A DNA stretch of 64,000 nucleotides from Nisaea sp. (lineage in GTDB: Bacteria; Pseudomonadota; Alphaproteobacteria; Thalassobaculales; Thalassobaculaceae), in assembly GCF_034670185.1 (NCBI RefSeq), contig NZ_JAXMNY010000001.1:248001-312000 (forward strand). Direction: 5' to 3'. Numbering within the stretch: the stretch's first letter is position 1; every line of letters begins with the position of its first letter. The position numbers were made by a program, and so were the translations under genes. Below are positions 9,329-17,194 of this stretch, piece after piece. The notes below the pieces were generated by a model. The model was not told the origin of the DNA. It made no database searches and saw only the letters and a list, made by a program, of their open reading frames with translations.

Positions 9329-10438
9329 TCAGCTTGCTTTGGCGGCGTCGGTACCGACGGCGGATTCCGGGACGGCCCGCACGGTCTCGCCATCGGAGAC
9401 GAATTCCTGACCGACGGAGATCAATAGGGCGCGCTCCGGCAGGCCGGTGACGTAGGCCCAGTCCGCATCGCTGTCGAGCACATTCACCTTGTTGAAGCGG
9501 ACGGTGTTGGACGCATCGACTGTCATGACCCCGAGCTGGCCATCATCGTTCAGCGTGAACACGCCGGCGGTCAGTTTGTGTGCGGTAACTTCCGGCAGCG
9601 GAAGGATGACACCGGCCGTGATGCCGAGTTCCAGATTCCGATCCGGGTTCGGAACCTCGAGTTCCACCCGGAACGTCCGGGTTTCAGAATCGGCGGCGGC
9701 GGAGATGTAGCGGATGGTTCCGGTCAGGTCCGTTCCGTCGAGCAATTTCGCTTTACCAGGCTGCCCGACCGCGAGTTTGATTCGCTCCTGCTCGGAGACC
9801 TGGGCGACGACGAGTATCGGGTCGAGATCGAAGAGGGCGGCGACCGGATCGCCGCTCTGCAAGACATCGCCAAGTTCTACATAGACATCGTCGAGTACGG
9901 CATCGAATGGAGCTGAAATTGTAAGGCGCCGGATTTCCTCTTCGATCTTGGCGAGTTCGGCCTTGGCCTCCTGCAGGTCCGCAAAGGTTTCGGCGCGGGT
10001 GGTTTGTGCCTGAAAGCCCTTGTTGGCGAGCTTGTCGGCGGCATTGAACTGGGTTTCGCGCTGCACGATCCGGGCTTTCGCCATCTGCCGTCTGGCTTCC
10101 CGGTCCTCAGGGTCGAAGCGGATAATCGGAGCGCCTTTCTTGACATGGTCGCCGTCTTTCGCGCCGAGCGCGACGACCTTGCCGAGGATCTGCGCTTTCA
10201 ACTCGATCTCTCGGGAGGGGGCTGTCCGGCCGGTGATCACCACGGCGGAGCGGTATGGCTCCGCGATGCTTTCACGGACGCGCACCGCGGCCATTTCGGA
10301 GGCAGGTGCTGCGGTTTTGGTCTCCGCGACGTCCTCGCCTTCCGTCCGGGCCCCGTTTGCGAACTGGCCTGACAAAATCCATGCGCCGGTTCCGATGGCG
10401 ATGACAGTGGCCAGCAGGATGGAATAGTTGATTCTCAT
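9329..10438 (-). CDS. RND efflux periplasmic adaptor (HlyD/AcrA family)
   Basis: This membrane fusion protein links the RND transporter encoded directly downstream to an outer-membrane channel. It has an N-terminal anchor helix (YSILLATVIAIGTGAWILSG), a lipoyl/barrel-sandwich segment (ELKAQILGKVVALGAKDGDHVKKG), a coiled-coil hairpin (about residues 100-165, rich in Gln, Ala, Glu and Lys), the second half of the barrel-sandwich (ISAPFDAVLDDVYVELGD) and a beta-barrel domain. The length of about 369 residues is typical. I chose the ATG at 10438 because it follows GAGGTCCT. It is the middle gene of a padR-adaptor-transporter operon. Confidence 0.92.
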   Translation of the reverse strand: MRINYSILLATVIAIGTGAWILSGQFANGARTEGEDVAETKTAAPASEMAAVRVRESIAEPYRSAVVITGRTAPSREIELKAQILGKVVALGAKDGDHVKKGAPIIRFDPEDREARRQMAKARIVQRETQFNAADKLANKGFQAQTTRAETFADLQEAKAELAKIEEEIRRLTISAPFDAVLDDVYVELGDVLQSGDPVAALFDLDPILVVAQVSEQERIKLAVGQPGKAKLLDGTDLTGTIRYISAAADSETRTFRVELEVPNPDRNLELGITAGVILPLPEVTAHKLTAGVFTLNDDGQLGVMTVDASNTVRFNKVNVLDSDADWAYVTGLPERALLISVGQEFVSDGETVRAVPESAVGTDAAKAS

Positions 10439-10504
10439 AGGACCTCGGCGGGGCTGTATGGTTTTGGAGCGCAAGCGCGCGATCTGATTAACTGGTACGG
10501 AAAA

Positions 10505-11050
10505 TCACTCAGCGGCATGTCGCGTCTCCGCGCTGAGCTGGGCCAGAAGCGTGTCGCGATTGGCCCGCATATAGTCGGCGGCGGCGCGATAGACCGAACT
10601 GCCGAGACCTCGGACGAAATTCATGCCGGGGTCGGCGGCGCAGTTCGGGTTGAACTCATCGAGCTCGCATTGCTGGGCATCGTAGAACGCGATCCGCTCA
10701 TCGATCAGACGCGCGATTTTCTCTGGTGTCTGATAGCGGGCGAAGAAGAGCAGGAAAAACAGATCGGAACGAACCTGGTCCGGCTCCGGTTCGATCTCGC
10801 ATGCCTTACGTAGGGCCGTCCTGCCAGCCTCGGTCAGGGAATAGACTTTCTTGTCCGGCCGGCCGTCCTGCGCTTCTTCGGTCACTGTCACAAGATCTTC
10901 TCTGGCGGCGCGCGTCAGGGCTGGATAGATGGCGCCAAGCGAGGCCTTCTGAAAGTGCGCGAACGGGCCTTCCGCGAATTGCTTGCGGATCTCGTAGCCG
11001 GTTGCGTCCCGTCGGCTGAGTACCGCGAGACAGAGAGTCTTTACATCCAT
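10505..11050 (-). CDS. PadR-family transcriptional regulator
   Basis: This regulator (about 181 residues) has the PadR winged helix at its N terminus, starting MDVKTLCLAVLSRRDATGYE, with the recognition region AIYPALTRAAREDLVTVTEE and the wing VYSLTEAGRTALRKA. A Vir-like C-terminal helical dimerisation domain follows. The ATG at 11050 matches the family N terminus; an in-frame TTG at 11062 adds only four residues. It leads the operon with the RND adaptor and transporter, so it most likely represses the pump and itself in response to a pump substrate. Two perfect inverted repeats sit immediately upstream and are the likely operators. Confidence 0.92.
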   Translation of the reverse strand: MDVKTLCLAVLSRRDATGYEIRKQFAEGPFAHFQKASLGAIYPALTRAAREDLVTVTEEAQDGRPDKKVYSLTEAGRTALRKACEIEPEPDQVRSDLFFLLFFARYQTPEKIARLIDERIAFYDAQQCELDEFNPNCAADPGMNFVRGLGSSVYRAAADYMRANRDTLLAQLSAETRHAAE

Positions 11051-11064
11051 GAGCAGGGCCAAAC

Positions 11065-11081
11065 TATATCAGTCTGATATA
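11065..11081. promoter_or_regulatory. Inverted repeat, likely PadR operator 1
   Basis: TATATCAG-T-CTGATATA is a perfect 8+1+8 inverted repeat starting 15 bases before the padR start codon. PadR proteins commonly bind ATAT/ATGT-type palindromes at their own promoters. It overlaps operator 2 by three bases, so two dimers could sit next to each other. Confidence 0.7.
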
Positions 11082-11097
11082 TATCGGACCGATATAT
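11079..11097. promoter_or_regulatory. Inverted repeat, likely PadR operator 2
   Basis: ATATATCGG-A-CCGATATAT is a perfect 9+1+9 inverted repeat directly upstream of operator 1. The two centres (11073 and 11088) are 15 bases apart. Binding here would block the promoter of the padR-adaptor-RND operon. Confidence 0.7.
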
Positions 11098-11193
11098 GGG
11101 GGCTGTCCCTGTCGATGGAAGGAAAAAGTTTCTGAGCCGCTTTATGATGTGAGATTTCACACGTTTTGTGGCTTCAGGGTAACAGCCCTGACG

Positions 11194-11883
11194 TCAGAAA
11201 GTTTCCTTCCATGGGCGCAGTTCGATCTCCCAGGCCCAGCTTGAGCGCGGCTGGCGGTGGAACTGCAGGTAGCTTTCGGCGATGGCGTCCGGGTCGAGCA
11301 GTTTGTCCTCACCCGGTTTTTCCCGCTGTTCGTTCGCGGTCCGGATCCCGCCATCGATTACGAAATGGCCGATATGAATGTTCTGCGGATGCAGCTCCCG
11401 CGCCATGGATTGCGCGAGACCGCGCAGCCCGAATTTGCCCATCGCGAATGGCGCGGATTGCGGGTAGCCCTTGACCCCAGCCGACGCGCCGGTCAGCAGG
11501 ATCGTCCCGTGCCCGGCCTTCAGCATGCGTCTCGCTGCTTGCTGGGCGACCAGGAACGCGCCGTGACAGGTGACTGTCGTAGCGGCGAGGACCTCATCCG
11601 GATCGAGATCTACAATCGGCCCGCGAGCTCGCTTCGAAGCATTGAACACGACAATGTCAGGGCTGCCGAGCGCGCCATCCATCCAGTCGAACAGGTTGGC
11701 GACGCTGGTCTTGTCGGCAACATCGCAAGCCTGCGTCAGGGCGCCGGTCTCCGACGCCAGACCGGCAAGCTTGTCCGTGTCACGGGCCGCCAGTGCGACC
11801 TTCATGTCGTTTGCCGAGAAAAGACGGGCGAGGGAGGCGCTGAGACCGGCGCCAGCTCCCACGATCAGGGCTGTTTCGCTCAT
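11194..11883 (-). CDS. SDR-family protein with Phe in place of the catalytic Tyr
   Basis: This is a short-chain dehydrogenase/reductase fold protein of 229 residues. The nucleotide-binding start is ALIVGAGAGLSASLARLF and the structural motif is NASK. The active-site Ser lies in LTGASAG. The usual YxxxK reads FAMGK (Phe146, Lys150), so the normal proton-donating Tyr is missing; I recall similar PFAMGKFGLRG sequences in other SDRs, so it may be a subfamily trait rather than decay. Reaction and substrate are unknown. It is the last gene of a - strand operon after the ThDP enzyme (gap 42 bases) and a CoxL-like subunit. Confidence 0.82.
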   Translation of the reverse strand: MSETALIVGAGAGLSASLARLFSANDMKVALAARDTDKLAGLASETGALTQACDVADKTSVANLFDWMDGALGSPDIVVFNASKRARGPIVDLDPDEVLAATTVTCHGAFLVAQQAARRMLKAGHGTILLTGASAGVKGYPQSAPFAMGKFGLRGLAQSMARELHPQNIHIGHFVIDGGIRTANEQREKPGEDKLLDPDAIAESYLQFHRQPRSSWAWEIELRPWKETF

Positions 11884-11925
11884 GGTCCTTCCAAAAGGTT
11901 CGGACGGTGCCAGGCAGGATCGCCG

Positions 11926-13569
11926 TTACCGCTTCGGTCGCGACGGTCCCGGCCTGATCACCGGCCAGGGTTCGGGAAATTCGCCGACCGGAACCTCGAT
12001 CAGGGTCGGGCGCCCGGAGGCGAAACCTTCCTCGATCTTTTTCTTCAGCTCAGCCGGTGTGGTTGCACGCAAACCTAGCGCACCGCAGCTTTCGGCGAGC
12101 TTCACGAAGTCGGGATTCGTGAATTCGCTGCCGATCACCCGGTTGTCATAGAGCTCTTTCTGCATGCGCATCACGTTGCCGTAGGCGCCATCCGCGAAGA
12201 CGACGGCAACGACATTGATGCCGTGATGCACGGCGGTCGCAAGCTCCGGCATGGTGTACATGAAGCCGCCATCGCCATTGATAGACAGCACCTGCTTGTC
12301 CGGATGCGCGACCTGCACGCCGAGCGCGGTGGCATAGCCATAACCGAGCGTGCCCTGATAGCCGGGCGAGATCAGCGTGCGTGGGCCGTAGGTCGGAAAG
12401 CCGACGCGGGAGGCATAGGCGACCTGGGTGAATTCATCGATCAGAAAGCCGTCTTCGGGCAGCGCGCCACGAATGGCTGCCACCCATTCCATTTGCGGGC
12501 CGATTTTGGCTTCGAACTGCGCCTGGAACTCCGCCTTCAGGGCTTCCAATTCCTCGGTGCGTGATGGCCGTGCGCGGTTATGCGCCGGTATCTTGTCGAG
12601 CAATGCACGCGCCGCGCCCGCCGCATCGGCGACGATGCCGATATCGGGCTTGCCGACGCGGGTCAGTTCGGTGGGATCGATATCGACATGAATGATGGAG
12701 AGCTTTTCATCCATGCCCCATGTCATGCGCTCGTGCTGCAAGCGGCAGCCGATGGAAATCACCACATCCGCATCGCCCCAGAGCCGGTTGCCGGCGGGGT
12801 GGTGCAGGGAAAGCGGGTGCCGGTCGTCCAGCACGCCCTTTCCATTCATGTAGGAAACTACTGGTGCCTGGAGCATTTCCGCCAACGCGCGGATCTCTTC
12901 GGTCGCTTCGTAGGCGCCGCCGCCGACGAAGATCATCGGGTTGCTGGCCTCGCCAAGCATTTTTGCGGCATCGGCGATCAGGTCCGGATCAGGCTCCGGC
13001 GGCTCCGGGGGCACAGTCGGCGTGATCGGGCCTACGGGGGCTTTCAGATGCAACTGGTCGAGCGGCATTTCGATGCCGACCGGGCGCGGACGGCCGCTCC
13101 AGAGCTCCCGGAAGGCCTGATCCATGACGGCGGGGACTTCTGAGGGGTGATTGATCCTGTGGGACCATTTCGTCAGCCGTTCCATCTGGCCGAGCTGATC
13201 TGGGATCTCGTGCAGCATGCCAAGGCCGAGGCCGATGGTGTTGCTCGGGATTTGCCCGGTCAGCGCGAGGACGCGGGCATTGCAGCCGTAGGCGGTGGAA
13301 AGCGCGGCGAAGGTGTTCAGAAGGCCGGGCCCCGGAACGACGGCATAGGCGCCGACCTTGCCGGTCGACTGGGCATAGCCGAAAGCCATGTATGCCGTGC
13401 CCTGCTCGTGCCGGGCATTGATCACCCGGAGGCTGTTTCGGGCGTCATACAAGGCGTTGAACAGCCCGTCGAGCTGGATGCCGGGCAGCCCGAACACCGT
13501 GTCGATACCGTTCTCCGTCAGGGCGCGGACCAACGCCGTGCCGCCGGTCATGGAACTGGATGCGGTCAT
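11926..13569 (-). CDS. Thiamine-diphosphate enzyme, acetolactate synthase-like
   Basis: This three-domain ThDP enzyme (about 547 residues) is of the acetolactate synthase/benzoylformate decarboxylase class. The PYR domain carries the catalytic Glu in RHEQGTAYMAFG (about residue 55). The central domain includes NPMIFVGGGAY. The PP domain holds GDGGFMYTMPELATAV and VVFADGAYGNV, which bind Mg and the diphosphate. It probably decarboxylates a 2-oxo acid or joins an aldehyde unit; the substrate is not visible. The ATG at 13569 follows GGGAGGAAAC, a strong ribosome site. It lies between a CoxL-like oxidase subunit and an SDR protein, which suggests a small catabolic route. Confidence 0.88.
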   Translation of the reverse strand: MTASSSMTGGTALVRALTENGIDTVFGLPGIQLDGLFNALYDARNSLRVINARHEQGTAYMAFGYAQSTGKVGAYAVVPGPGLLNTFAALSTAYGCNARVLALTGQIPSNTIGLGLGMLHEIPDQLGQMERLTKWSHRINHPSEVPAVMDQAFRELWSGRPRPVGIEMPLDQLHLKAPVGPITPTVPPEPPEPDPDLIADAAKMLGEASNPMIFVGGGAYEATEEIRALAEMLQAPVVSYMNGKGVLDDRHPLSLHHPAGNRLWGDADVVISIGCRLQHERMTWGMDEKLSIIHVDIDPTELTRVGKPDIGIVADAAGAARALLDKIPAHNRARPSRTEELEALKAEFQAQFEAKIGPQMEWVAAIRGALPEDGFLIDEFTQVAYASRVGFPTYGPRTLISPGYQGTLGYGYATALGVQVAHPDKQVLSINGDGGFMYTMPELATAVHHGINVVAVVFADGAYGNVMRMQKELYDNRVIGSEFTNPDFVKLAESCGALGLRATTPAELKKKIEEGFASGRPTLIEVPVGEFPEPWPVIRPGPSRPKR

Positions 13570-13627
13570 GTTTCCTCCCTGTGGCCGGTGCCGGTCTGAT
13601 GCCGGCATTCAGCGGCCTTATTGCGGA

Positions 13628-15928
13628 TCAGCCTCCATTGTGGATTGCCGTCCAGACCTTTTGTGGCGTCATCGGAATATCGATGTGTTTGACACCATAT
13701 CCCGCAAGCGCATCGATCACCGCGTTCATGATCGGTCCCGGCCCGCCAATCGACGGTACCTCACCGACACCCTTCACACCGAGCAGGCTGTTCGGGGACG
13801 GCGTGGCCGCCCATGCGTGATCGATGAACGGAACGTCGTCGGCGCGCGGGAAGGCGTAATCCATCAGAGAGCCGGTCAGCAGCTGGCCGGAATCCGGGTC
13901 GTAGACGCTGCCTTCCATCAGAACCTCGCCGATGGCCTGGGCAATGCCGCCGGTTACCTGTCCGAAGGCGAGCGGCTCGTTCACGATGTGGCCAAGATCG
14001 TCGACACCGACGAAACGGTCGACGGCAACGTGGCCGGTGTCCGGATCAACCTCAACCTCAACCACATAGGCGCCGTTCGGGAAGGTGGTGTGCTTGCCCT
14101 CGAAATCCATTTCGCCGACGCAGCCGCCACGCAGGCCCGGCTCCAGCGTCTCCGCCGGAATGTCGCCCATACGGGCCATCAACTCGGGGAAGGAGATTGC
14201 CTTGTCGGTGCCGGCCACCTTGAAGGACCCGGCTTCGTATTCGATGTCCTGGGACGCGGTTTCCAGGATGTGCCCGGCGAGCTTCTTGCCGTTCTCGACC
14301 ATCTCGATGGCTGCGCGATGCACAGTGTTGGCCGCGATCGGCATCAGGCAGGAGCCGCCGGTACCGCCGCCGACCTGAAGATCGTCGCTGTCGCCTTGCT
14401 CGACGATGACCTGCGACGGATCGATGCCGAGGGTTTCGGCCGCGACCTGCGCGAGCGTCGTCTGGTGGCCCTGACCTGAATCCTGGGTGCCGGTGCGAAC
14501 CCGTACCTTGCCATCATCGGTCAGCTCGACCTTGCTGCGCTCGGCGGTGGACCCGCCGGTCGCGTGCACATGGATACCGAAGCCGATGCCGCGCTTCTTG
14601 CCGGCAGCCTCGCTTGCTGTGCGGCGGTCCGCGTAAGTTTCGTAGTTTGCCTTGGCGAGCGCTTTCTTGAATATCTCGGGATAGTCGCCGCCATCGTAGT
14701 CCTCGCCCATCGGCGTGTGGAACGGCAGGTCCGACGGCGTCATCAGGTTCTTGGCGCGGATTTCCGCCCGGTCGAAGCCGTGCTTGTCGCAGGCATAGTC
14801 GATCAGGCGTTCCAGCGTACCGGCACTCTCCGGCTTTCCGGCGCCGCGATAGGCATCGGTCGGCGTGGCGTTCGTGAACACGGCCTGTACCCGGTATTCG
14901 GCTGCCGTGATTTTGTAGCAACTGGTGAAGACCCGGACAGCGCCCTTGGTGACGATGGAGGGGTTAACCGCGTTGAGGAACGCGCCCATATCGGCCAGCG
15001 CATCAATCCGGAAAGCCGTGATCGTGCCGTCCTTTGTCAGTGCCAGCGTCGCCCGGTCGAGGCGGCCGCGGCCCGGCGCGTCGGCAACAAAACTCTCGGT
15101 GCGATCCGCTATCCATTTCACGGGCCGTCCTGTCAGGCGGGCGGCGAGCAGGCAGAGGATCTGCTCCGGATAGGGCCAGATTTTTACGGCGAAGCTGCCA
15201 CCGACATCGTTGGTGATGACCCGCATCTGGGTTTCCTCGACACCAAGTGCTTCGGACATGGCCGCGCGCAGCATGACGACGCCCTGGCTCGGTGTGTGGA
15301 GTGTGTATTTCCCGGTCTCACTGTCGAACGCGCCGACGCAGCCGCGCGGTTCGACCGGCGCAATCACGGCGCGCGGATGGTCGACGGTCAGTTCCACCAC
15401 ATGGTCGGCAGCGGCGATCGCTTCATCGACTTCGCTGCCATTGCCGATACGCCAGTCGAAACTGACATTGCGTGGCGCCTCGTCCCAGATCTTGGGAGCG
15501 CCGTCGGAGACGGCATGGGCGAGATCGGTGACGGACTCCAGATCCTCATAGTCGATATCGACCAGCTCGGCGGCTTCGAGTGCGGCGGAAATCGTTTCGG
15601 CAACGATGAAGGCAACTGGTTGACCTGCGTATTTGGCAACACCCGTCGCCAGTGCCGGACGCTCCGGCTCGATCATCGGCTTCCCGTCGTGCCCGACCAT
15701 GGGCATGCGGGATCGCATAGGGCCAATGCTCTCGCTGGCCAGATCATCCCCGGTGAGTACGGTCAGTATACCGGGCACGGCCTTTGCGTTATCCACGGCG
15801 ACAGAAAGGAGTCGGGCATGCGCCATGGCGGAGCGTACGACGACCGCATGCGCGGCGCCTTCCGGGAACAAATCATCCACATAGCAGCCGTGCCCGGTGA
15901 GCAGCCGGTCATCTTCGCGTCGCAACAT
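13628..15928 (-). CDS. Lone CoxL-like molybdopterin-binding oxidoreductase subunit
   Basis: This is a xanthine-oxidase family large subunit of 766 residues. The N terminus (RREDDRLLTGHGCYVDD) matches the CoxL-type start. The cofactor loop is AYRGAGK (residues 359-365), the form II pattern, not the AYRCSFR of true CO dehydrogenase. A terminal GVKGVGE supplies the conserved active-site Glu. Such enzymes hydroxylate carbonyl or heteroaromatic carbons using Moco. The partner FAD and 2Fe-2S subunits are not adjacent. In-frame TAA lies 18 bases upstream, so the ATG at 15928 is the start, giving an N terminus slightly shorter than relatives. It leads an operon with a ThDP enzyme (58-base gap) and an SDR. 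Confidence 0.88.
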   Translation of the reverse strand: MLRREDDRLLTGHGCYVDDLFPEGAAHAVVVRSAMAHARLLSVAVDNAKAVPGILTVLTGDDLASESIGPMRSRMPMVGHDGKPMIEPERPALATGVAKYAGQPVAFIVAETISAALEAAELVDIDYEDLESVTDLAHAVSDGAPKIWDEAPRNVSFDWRIGNGSEVDEAIAAADHVVELTVDHPRAVIAPVEPRGCVGAFDSETGKYTLHTPSQGVVMLRAAMSEALGVEETQMRVITNDVGGSFAVKIWPYPEQILCLLAARLTGRPVKWIADRTESFVADAPGRGRLDRATLALTKDGTITAFRIDALADMGAFLNAVNPSIVTKGAVRVFTSCYKITAAEYRVQAVFTNATPTDAYRGAGKPESAGTLERLIDYACDKHGFDRAEIRAKNLMTPSDLPFHTPMGEDYDGGDYPEIFKKALAKANYETYADRRTASEAAGKKRGIGFGIHVHATGGSTAERSKVELTDDGKVRVRTGTQDSGQGHQTTLAQVAAETLGIDPSQVIVEQGDSDDLQVGGGTGGSCLMPIAANTVHRAAIEMVENGKKLAGHILETASQDIEYEAGSFKVAGTDKAISFPELMARMGDIPAETLEPGLRGGCVGEMDFEGKHTTFPNGAYVVEVEVDPDTGHVAVDRFVGVDDLGHIVNEPLAFGQVTGGIAQAIGEVLMEGSVYDPDSGQLLTGSLMDYAFPRADDVPFIDHAWAATPSPNSLLGVKGVGEVPSIGGPGPIMNAVIDALAGYGVKHIDIPMTPQKVWTAIHNGG

Positions 15929-16061
15929 GTCTCTATGATCTCGTTAATTCGTGGCTGGACTGTCATTATGTCACACGCAAATATACATGCGATCCAGCAT
16001 TTCTTAACATTGCAATAGTAAGGCTTGGTTGTGAGCACAGAGAATATCGGTGAATTAGAGA

Positions 16062-16820
16062 ATGGGTGATTCGGACAATAGTTCAGCAGCGCTGGATGCT
16101 CTGCGGGCGCAATTCGATCAGGCGATGTCGGAGCCGGATACGGTTAAGCGTTTCCGCGTCCTGTTGGATGTTACGGACGGAGCGCGGCATTTGCAGTCGA
16201 AGGTCAACAAGAGCCTGAAAGAACACCAGAAATCAGAAACCTTTCTGGAAGTTGAAAAGCGGTTCGTGACCAAGCACGAGACCAAGCTGGATGCTCTCGC
16301 ACAGGGTTTCTTCAATTGCTATGCGACTCCCGGAAAAGCACGCGCCGCTCTGGATCAGCTTTGTGATAGTTACGATACCCAATATGTCCTCGACGTGGTC
16401 GCTCTTGGCGTCTGGCGGCTCTCGAAACCGCTCGGTTTTGATCTGTTCGGGATCAAGAGTGAGGCTCGCCAGATGGCCGAGGCATTTTACGAGAATAATC
16501 TGCATCCGGCTCTCGAAAAGGCCATCCCGGATCACGGGGATTATCTGAAACTGAAGCGTCTCAATGTGGAAGAGCGCTACGGAAAAGTTCTTGAGGATAT
16601 CGAGATGTGCCGGAAGGCCGCGGCGGCGATCGAGGTGGTTCTGAAAAAATACCGGGACCGGTTCGCAACTGAAGCGAAGTCAATGTCCGAGGAAGATGTC
16701 GACAAGCTTTCGCCTGCGGAGGCGGTCGAACGGGTGAAGGCTCTCCCCTTGAAAATGCAGGAAGCGATCTTTGAAGCGCAAAAAGAGGCTCTCGCCGCCA
16801 AGCCTCGCGCCGCGCACTAA
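16062..16820 (+). CDS. Conserved-looking hypothetical cytoplasmic protein, alpha-helical
   Basis: I do not recognise a family. The 252-residue product is acidic and helical, without signal peptide or membrane segment. Features are an N-terminal helical region (ALRAQFDQAMSEPDTVKRF), repeated Lys/Glu-rich helices with coiled-coil character around residues 45-80, and a C-terminal charged helix (KLSPAEAVERVKALPLKMQEA). It is transcribed away from the CoxL-like gene across a 133-base AT-rich gap. Its stop codon shares three bases with that of the convergent AtuA-partner gene. Coding is credible from codon bias and the lack of competing frames. Confidence 0.7.
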   Translation: MGDSDNSSAALDALRAQFDQAMSEPDTVKRFRVLLDVTDGARHLQSKVNKSLKEHQKSETFLEVEKRFVTKHETKLDALAQGFFNCYATPGKARAALDQLCDSYDTQYVLDVVALGVWRLSKPLGFDLFGIKSEARQMAEAFYENNLHPALEKAIPDHGDYLKLKRLNVEERYGKVLEDIEMCRKAAAAIEVVLKKYRDRFATEAKSMSEEDVDKLSPAEAVERVKALPLKMQEAIFEAQKEALAAKPRAAH

Positions 16821-17194
16821 CCCTGGCGCCTGCCCTGGGTGAGTTCCTGGACCCGGTCGAGAGGAACCTCGACCGGCAAGTCCAGAAGCATGAAGGACAG
16901 GGTCTTGCCATGCAGATCCAGGTTGAGCGTGCTGTTCACACCGCCTTCGAGCGCATCGTCGATAACGAAATTCAGTGCCGGAAGGTTGGGCAGCTCATAG
17001 CGGGTGACAGCGCTCGCTCCCTTGTGCGCGAAGAGCGCGAGGACCCGCTTCTCGGTAACCTGATCCAGCAGTAGGGAATAGGCCGCTTCCGTATAGGGAA
17101 TGACGCTGATGTTCGAGCGGTTTCCCTTGTCGCCGCTGCGCCCATGCGCAATGTCGTGCAGGCGAAGACGTGTTGTGTCGAGAACCTCGGTCAT
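16817..17194 (-). CDS. AtuA-partner small protein (ferredoxin-fold-like domain)
   Basis: This 125-residue protein matches the C-terminal domain found fused to AtuA/DUF1446 proteins in many bacteria, with the motif DIAHGRSGDKGNRSNISVI near its start. It is translated by an ATGA overlap with the upstream AtuA gene, so the two probably act as one complex. Known AtuA proteins take part in degradation of acyclic terpenes such as citronellol, though their exact step is not well defined. The open frame extends upstream to 17317, but that region is inside atuA; the ATG at 17194 is the credible start. Confidence 0.8.
   Translation of the reverse strand: MTEVLDTTRLRLHDIAHGRSGDKGNRSNISVIPYTEAAYSLLLDQVTEKRVLALFAHKGASAVTRYELPNLPALNFVIDDALEGGVNSTLNLDLHGKTLSFMLLDLPVEVPLDRVQELTQGRRQG

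Noticed and set aside
13628..15928. Aerobic CO dehydrogenase large subunit
   Set aside because: The diagnostic AYRCSFR loop is replaced by AYRGAGK and coxM/coxS are missing, so CO oxidation is not supported.
14564..16018. 484-codon open frame on + strand opposite the CoxL-like gene
   Set aside because: Composition is that of a reverse-complement shadow and it covers a well-conserved Moco subunit.
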